Assembly: GCA_035532735.1 (NCBI GenBank)
Contig: DATKQM010000068.1
Span: 24,003-88,002 of the forward strand
Length of the DNA: 64,000 nt
Source of the DNA: Chersky-840 sp035532735
Lineage (GTDB): Bacteria > Actinomycetota > Acidimicrobiia > Acidimicrobiales > UBA8190
Direction: 5' to 3'
Both the position numbers and the translations under genes were made by a program. Below the pieces are notes generated by a model that searched no databases, was not told the origin of the DNA, and worked only from the letters and a program-made list of their open reading frames with translations. Below are positions 59,384-64,000 of this stretch, piece by piece. Numbering within the stretch: position 1 is the stretch's first letter; every line of letters begins with the position of its first letter.

Positions 59384-61693
59384 TCACGGAACAGGCGCAG
59401 GTTCCTCCTCTTTGGCGGGGGGCTCCCCCTCCACGGACTCGATGGAGTGCTGGTGCCACAACTGCGAGGGCCACCAGTTCCAGCGCCCGAGGAGCACCAC
59501 CGTGGAGGGGACCAACAACGTGCGCACGAGGAACGTGTCGAGCAGGACGCCCACCGCCAGCCCAACCCCGATCTCTCTGACTTCGGTGCCGCCCGTGGCG
59601 GTGAGCACCGCGAACGTGCCCGCCAATATCAGACCCGCCGAGGTGACGGTGGTGCCCGTGGCCTGGACGGCCCGGCGCACGGCGTCGGGCAGCGAGCGGG
59701 TGTGAGCCTCTTCTCTGATCCGGCTCATGACGAGAATGTTGTAGTCCTCGCCCAGCGCCATGATGAAGATGAACATGAAGAAGGGCAACACGAAGTTGAT
59801 GCCCGGCTGGCCCCCGATGATGACGAAGACGAGCACGGCCAGCCCGAGGGCGGCGAGATAGGAGAGCGCCACGCTCATGACCAGGTACAGCGGTGCGACA
59901 AGGCTCCGCAGCATGAGGGCGAGCAACAGCGCGAGGACGAGCATCACCACAGGGAGGATCTTGGCCAGGTCGTGGGCGGACACCGACGCCACGTCGCTGA
60001 GCGAGGGGGCTTCGCCGGCGACTCCGCTGTCGAGGGCACCTATGCGCTTCGCCACTGACGCCACCGCCGTGCGAACGCGGGGGATGGCGTTGAGCGCGGC
60101 ACCGGTCTCAGGTCCACCGGCGGTCAACGAGGTGTCGTAGAGGATCGTCTTGCCGTCCGCGCTCACGAACTGTGCTGTGGCGCGGTAGGCCGCGTAAGCC
60201 GGAGCCGGGATCTTGGTCGTGGACCGGGGCGCGACCGGTAGCGATTGCGGGGGACCGAGGGTGGCGTAGATCTGGGCCAGCTGCGGGGGCGTGAACGCCG
60301 CTCCCCTCCCGATGGGTTCTAGCGCGCCGGCCACCGCGTTGAAGACCCCCGACGCCAGGAGGTCGCTCTCGGCCTGGGCCAGAACCGCGGGGTGCTGCCA
60401 CACCGACGAGGGCATGGCGAAGACCACATTGGTGGGGTTGGACTGGGCCGAGGCGAAGTGGGTGGTCAGCGCCGCCTGGCCTCGCGCCGAGTCGCTGGTG
60501 GCGCTGACCGTCGGAGAGCCGAAGCCCACCGGCGAATAGTCGAGCACGGCTAGGGCGAGGCCCCCGAAGGCGGTGACACCGACGACGAGCGTGATCACGG
60601 GCCGGCCCACCACCCGGGATGCCACCGCTCCCCAGACGCCTCGCCGGGTCTGGCCCGGCGTGGGCACCAACGGCCAGAACACGGCCCGCCCCATCAGGGC
60701 GAGGAGCGCAGGGAGGAGGGTGAGATTGGCGATGAGCACGACACCGATGCCGATGGCGAGCCCCGGCCCGAGGCCCCTGTACAAGCCGAAGCTGGCGAGG
60801 AGCAGGCTCACCAGCGCGGCGATGACCGTGACCCCCGAGAACGTGATCGACTCGCCGACCCGCGTCACCGACACGATCACGGCGTCCTTCGGATCACGAC
60901 CGGCTCGCAATTCCTCGCGCATGCGGAAGATGAGGAACAGCCCGTAGTCGGTGCCCGCCCCAAGCACGATGACCACGAGCAGCAGCTGGAGCAGGCTCGA
61001 GACCTGGACGCCGATGTGGGTCGCCTCTGCGATCAGCGGCCCCGCCACCACCAAGGCCAACGCGGCGGGGAGCAGTGTGACCAACGGCGCCAACAGCGCC
61101 CGGAACACCACCAGGAGGAGAGCGATGATGAAGAAGATCGCCAGGTCCTGCGTGACGCGCTGGGTATGCCCGGTGGCAGCCTGCTCGTCGACGAACGTGG
61201 GTATGTTGCCTGCCAGGTGGAAAGCTAGACCCGGCGGAGCCGGCGTGTCCGCCATGGCCTTGCGGATGGCGTCGACGGCATTGATGGCGTCGTCGCCTCC
61301 ACTGAAGGGAGGCAGGTTCAGCTCCAGGTTGATCTTCCTGGCCTCACCGTCGGCCGAGGTGCCCTGGTCGTGCACGGCCTGGACGACACCGACATGGCCG
61401 ACCGAGCTCTCCACCGCCGCGATGGCGCTCTGGTCCGCCGTGGTGAGGGGCCCGTCGTCTCGCACCGCGATGAGCAGGGCCGTGCCCTTGCTCTTGGGTT
61501 GGAACGTAGCGGCGAGCTCCGCGGCGTGTTCACTGGGGGCGTTGGCGGGGAGAAAGGCGCTGTTGTCGTTCTTGGCCACGCTCGACAACGACGGGAGGTG
61601 CTTGGCGGTGAGCGGCGCCCCGACCAGCCAGACCACCACGATCACCCACCGGAAGCGGACCACGAACCGCCCGAGGGATGCGAAGGGGTTCAC
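59384..61693 (-). CDS. MMPL/RND-family transporter
   Basis: 769 residues. GTG 61693 has AAGGAGC six bases upstream. Two halves each hold an extracellular loop domain and a set of membrane helices: helix 1 (RFRWVIVVVWLVG), a periplasmic part with FLPANAPSEHAAELAATF, and helices 2-6 with VLGAGTDYGLFLIFRMREELRAGRD. The second half repeats this with MALGEDYNILVMSRIREEAHTR. The GTDYG and GEDYN motifs correspond to the proton-relay Asp-Tyr pairs of MmpL proteins. It probably exports lipids or hydrophobic molecules across the membrane. No adjacent MmpS-like gene or regulator. Confidence 0.93.
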   Translation of the reverse strand: MNPFASLGRFVVRFRWVIVVVWLVGAPLTAKHLPSLSSVAKNDNSAFLPANAPSEHAAELAATFQPKSKGTALLIAVRDDGPLTTADQSAIAAVESSVGHVGVVQAVHDQGTSADGEARKINLELNLPPFSGGDDAINAVDAIRKAMADTPAPPGLAFHLAGNIPTFVDEQAATGHTQRVTQDLAIFFIIALLLVVFRALLAPLVTLLPAALALVVAGPLIAEATHIGVQVSSLLQLLLVVIVLGAGTDYGLFLIFRMREELRAGRDPKDAVIVSVTRVGESITFSGVTVIAALVSLLLASFGLYRGLGPGLAIGIGVVLIANLTLLPALLALMGRAVFWPLVPTPGQTRRGVWGAVASRVVGRPVITLVVGVTAFGGLALAVLDYSPVGFGSPTVSATSDSARGQAALTTHFASAQSNPTNVVFAMPSSVWQHPAVLAQAESDLLASGVFNAVAGALEPIGRGAAFTPPQLAQIYATLGPPQSLPVAPRSTTKIPAPAYAAYRATAQFVSADGKTILYDTSLTAGGPETGAALNAIPRVRTAVASVAKRIGALDSGVAGEAPSLSDVASVSAHDLAKILPVVMLVLALLLALMLRSLVAPLYLVMSVALSYLAALGLAVLVFVIIGGQPGINFVLPFFMFIFIMALGEDYNILVMSRIREEAHTRSLPDAVRRAVQATGTTVTSAGLILAGTFAVLTATGGTEVREIGVGLAVGVLLDTFLVRTLLVPSTVVLLGRWNWWPSQLWHQHSIESVEGEPPAKEEEPAPVP

Positions 61694-61950
61694 GTCTGCT
61701 CCTTGAGGATGAAGGGGGAGATCAGGGGTTCAGGAAAGGAGCGGGCGATGGGGTGGGTGGCGGGTGAGGTGGGCCGCAGGGATCGACAGAGGGCGGTTCC
61801 AGGAGCAGATGGATCGCGCCCGCGCCGTCGGACTCTAGACCGTGCCACGCCGCCCATGACCGCGACCTGACGCCCATGTCGGAGAACGGGCGGGGCGAGG
61901 TATCGTCAGCGGCGGTCCGGGCGCTGGCCGGGGCGGAGGGGGCAAACCTC

Positions 61951-62370
61951 GTGGACGCGACGATGGCGTGGCTGGTCGACCGGGCCCAGATCCGTGAGCT
62001 CACGGCTCGGTACAACCGGTGTTTCGACGACGGCGACCCCGAGGGCTACGCGGCGACCTTCACCGAGGACGGGGCCATGGAGGTCGACGGCGGGCCCGTC
62101 ACCACGGGGCACGCCGCGCTGGCCGAGATGGTCCGGCGCACCCCCTACGGCGTCGTCCATGTGACCGTGGACGCCATCATCGAGGTCGACGGTGACCGGG
62201 CCGTCCAGGATGTGACCCTGCTCGTGGTGGCACGACCCTCGGCCGAGGCGCCCACCGACAAGCGCCAGTCGCGCCTGCAGCGGACAGGTCGCTACCACGA
62301 CCTGCTCGTCCGGACACCCGAAGGGTGGCGATTCGATCGCCGGACAGCGACGCTCGACGGAGGGCTGTGA
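61951..62370 (+). CDS. SnoaL-like domain protein
   Basis: 139 residues if started at GTG 61951, which has GGAGGGGG about eight bases upstream and fits the family; ATG 61876 would add 25 residues. The cone-shaped fold is evident from DRAQIRELTARYNRCFDDGDPEGYAATFTEDGAMEVDGGPVTTGHAALAEMV and the C-terminal RTGRYHDLLVRTPEGWRFDRRTATLD. Members are isomerases, hydratases or simple ligand binders. The stop overlaps the start of an acyl-CoA synthetase (GTGA), so a role in the same degradation route is likely. Confidence 0.88.
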   Translation: MDATMAWLVDRAQIRELTARYNRCFDDGDPEGYAATFTEDGAMEVDGGPVTTGHAALAEMVRRTPYGVVHVTVDAIIEVDGDRAVQDVTLLVVARPSAEAPTDKRQSRLQRTGRYHDLLVRTPEGWRFDRRTATLDGGL

Positions 62371-63893
62371 CCACCCTTCTCACCGACCACCTCCGCGCCA
62401 TGGCAGCGGCCTATCCCGACCGGGTCGCCTACCAGCTGACCGACGGTGGCCAGATGACCTTCGCCCAATGGGAGGCCGAGTCCAACCGGTTGGCCCGGGC
62501 CCTGGTGGTGATGGGTGTCACCAAGGGCGATCGCATCTCGCTCTACCTGCGCGCCGAAGAGGCCCTGCGGTTCATGGTGGGCTACTCCGCCATCCACAAG
62601 TGCGGCGCGGTGGCGGTGCCCACCAACACGCGGCTCACCGACGGGGAGCTCGAACGCCTCCTCGGCCACGCCGAGGTGCGGGTGATCCTGACCGACACCG
62701 AGCTCGGTCCCCTGGCGGAGCGTTTGGCGCAGAGCATCGGGCCGCTCGACCACGTGATCGTGGCACCCTCGCCACCCGACGACCCGGCCACGCCCCCGTG
62801 GAGGTGGGCCGTCCCCGGTTCCGACGACGAGACCACCTTCCAGGTCGAGGTGACCGGCGACGACCTCGCCGACATCCTCTACACGTCGGGGACGACGGGA
62901 CTTCCCAAGGGTGTCGCCATCCGTCATCGCAACGTGGCGCTCATCCCCGGCGCACCCCACCCCCACTACTCGGGTGAGTGTTGGCTGCATTCGAGCCCGT
63001 TGTTCACCTTCGCCGGCATCGGGTTCATCTACAACCCCATGCAGCTCGGACTGTTCGGTGTCTACCAGCCGAAGTTCGACGCCGGTCGGTGGCTCGAGGT
63101 CGTCGACGAGCTCCGACCCCAATTCGTGTTCCTGGTGCCGTCGATGGCCCAGCTCATCGTGGCCCACCCGCGTTTCGCCGAGGCCGAGCTCTCGTCCATC
63201 GCCATCTGCGCCATCGGCAGCGCCCCCCTCGCGCCCGCCACCCTGCGGGCCCTCCAGGAGCGGATGCCCGAGGCGTCGGTCTCCAACAGCTACGGCATGA
63301 CCGAAGCGGGACCGGCCTTCTGCTCCATGCCCAAGGGAGAGGCCTTCAAGCGGATCGGGTCGGTCGGCCAACCCGTGGCACCACTCGAGGTGCGGATCGT
63401 CGACGACGACGGTGTCGACCTGCCTACCGGAGAAGTGGGCGAGGCCATCTTGCGGATGAAGGGCCGCGAGCGCGAGTACTACCGCAACGACGAGGCCACC
63501 GCCGGGACCTGGAAGGACGGCTGGCTCTACAGCGGGGACCTGGCCCGGATCGACGAGGACGGCTACCTCTACATCGTGGGCCGCAAGAAGGACGTCATCA
63601 TCCGCGGGGGCAACAATGTCCACGCCGTCGACATCGAGGCCGTCATACTCGACCACCCCGACGTGATCGAGGCCGGCGTGGTCGGCATCCCCCACGCGGT
63701 ACTGGGCGAGGACGTGGCCGCCGTCGTCGTCGTCACCGCCGGCTCCACGGTCAGTGCCGACGAACTGCGGGCCCACTGTGCCGGGCGCCTGGCCGACTAC
63801 AAGGTCCCCCGCCGCATCGAGTTCTCCGACGAGCTGCCAAGAAACGCCACCGGCAAGATCCTGAAGGAGAAGCTGAGGGAGTCCCTCGTCTGA
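62367..63893 (+). CDS. AMP-forming acyl-CoA synthetase
   Basis: 508 residues from GTG 62367. Motifs: ILYTSGTTGLPKGVAIRHRN (ATP binding), SNSYGMTEAGP, GWLYSGDLARIDEDGYLYIVGRKKDVIIRGGNNVHAVDIEAVI, and the catalytic Lys in PRNATGKILKEKLRESL. It is a typical medium or aromatic acyl-CoA ligase of the ANL superfamily. It is coupled to the SnoaL-like gene and is the last gene of the window. Substrate unknown. Confidence 0.93.
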   Translation: MTTLLTDHLRAMAAAYPDRVAYQLTDGGQMTFAQWEAESNRLARALVVMGVTKGDRISLYLRAEEALRFMVGYSAIHKCGAVAVPTNTRLTDGELERLLGHAEVRVILTDTELGPLAERLAQSIGPLDHVIVAPSPPDDPATPPWRWAVPGSDDETTFQVEVTGDDLADILYTSGTTGLPKGVAIRHRNVALIPGAPHPHYSGECWLHSSPLFTFAGIGFIYNPMQLGLFGVYQPKFDAGRWLEVVDELRPQFVFLVPSMAQLIVAHPRFAEAELSSIAICAIGSAPLAPATLRALQERMPEASVSNSYGMTEAGPAFCSMPKGEAFKRIGSVGQPVAPLEVRIVDDDGVDLPTGEVGEAILRMKGREREYYRNDEATAGTWKDGWLYSGDLARIDEDGYLYIVGRKKDVIIRGGNNVHAVDIEAVILDHPDVIEAGVVGIPHAVLGEDVAAVVVVTAGSTVSADELRAHCAGRLADYKVPRRIEFSDELPRNATGKILKEKLRESLV

Positions 63894-63946
63894 CCGGGAT
63901 CTGACCCCGGCCCGGTCGGGCCGGTCGGCTCGGCCCGGTCAGTGGC

Positions 63947-63995
63947 GGTCGGCTCAGTCCGGTCCGGTCGGCTCAGTCCGGTCCGGTCGGCTCAG
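63947..63995. repeat. 19-bp tandem repeat at the window edge
   Basis: GGTCGGCTCAGTCCGGTCC occurs at 63947-63965 and 63966-63984, and a partial copy (GGTCGGCTCAG) at 63985-63995. A looser CCGGTCGG-rich tract precedes it from about 63908. It follows the stop of the acyl-CoA synthetase and continues up to, and possibly beyond, the end of the window. Confidence 0.85.
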
Positions 63996-64000
63996 CCTGC

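Noticed and set aside
1..64000. CRISPR array, prophage, IS element, biosynthetic gene cluster
   Set aside because: No regularly spaced repeats, integrase, transposase, capsid genes or PKS/NRPS modules were found.

Overview
This window is a high-GC chromosome segment, most likely from a free-living actinobacterium (Acidimicrobiia-like is my best guess). The grounds are GTG and TTG starts, ATGA/GTGA-type gene overlaps, an F420-type luciferase-like oxidoreductase, acyl-CoA dehydrogenase/aminoglycoside-phosphotransferase-like/SDR operons, an ECF42-type sigma factor beside its DGPF (YCII) partner, 14-TM drug exporters, and a PcsB-like NlpC/P60 protein. The lineage is an inference from gene content. 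I saw no rRNA, tRNA, CRISPR array, IS element or phage gene.

Layout. 0-7 kb: a decayed amidohydrolase, a secreted NlpC/P60 hydrolase, a thioesterase remnant, a PAS-PAS-GGDEF-EAL protein and a secreted seven-repeat propeller protein. 7-23 kb: transport and drug efflux. It holds a CorA-like channel, a MarR-controlled heterodimeric ABC exporter, a frameshifted MFS pump fused to a MarR-like domain, an MFS-TetR pair behind a promoter/operator, and an MFS-MerR pair with an 18-bp palindrome. NAD-dependent formate dehydrogenase and an F420-type oxidoreductase sit among them. 23-24.6 kb: small proteins.

24.6-37.8 kb, all on the minus strand, is the most striking region. It is a signalling locus encoding a GAF-GGDEF-EAL protein, a soluble poly-HAMP hybrid kinase with two receivers, a REC-PAS-kinase-REC-REC hybrid kinase, a free Hpt protein, a kinase-like protein that starts exactly at its H-box and has lost both the phospho-acceptor His and the G1-box Asp (yet keeps a receiver and an Hpt), and a single-domain receiver. 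Two GAF-ANTAR antiterminators lie downstream. Most of these genes overlap at start and stop codons. It looks like a branched phosphorelay with a pseudokinase as phosphotransfer scaffold, next to c-di-GMP and RNA-binding outputs.

38-41 kb: a putative sortase-anchored DUF3494 (ice-binding-like) protein, a CAP-domain secreted protein and a Nudix hydrolase. 41-49.7 kb: fatty-acid-type catabolism (SDR, APH-like, acyl-CoA dehydrogenase, second SDR, acyl-CoA synthetase, second APH-like protein, frameshifted thioesterase) and a DinB-like protein. 49.7-54 kb: ECF42-type sigma factor with DGPF protein, then a second MarR-ABC exporter module. 54-57 kb: two divergent citrate-synthase-family genes, one fused to CBS domains and one to a DNA-binding helix-turn-helix, with shared inverted repeats between them. 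57-64 kb: enoyl-CoA isomerase-like protein, hemolysin III family protein, MMPL/RND transporter, SnoaL-like protein coupled to an acyl-CoA synthetase, and a 19-bp tandem repeat at the edge.

At least four genes (amidohydrolase, MFS-MarR, GNAT, thioesterase) carry single-base frameshifts, some in G/C runs. Either the assembly has residual indel errors or several genes are decaying. The amidohydrolase also has an internal deletion and a missing N-terminus, so it is truly broken.
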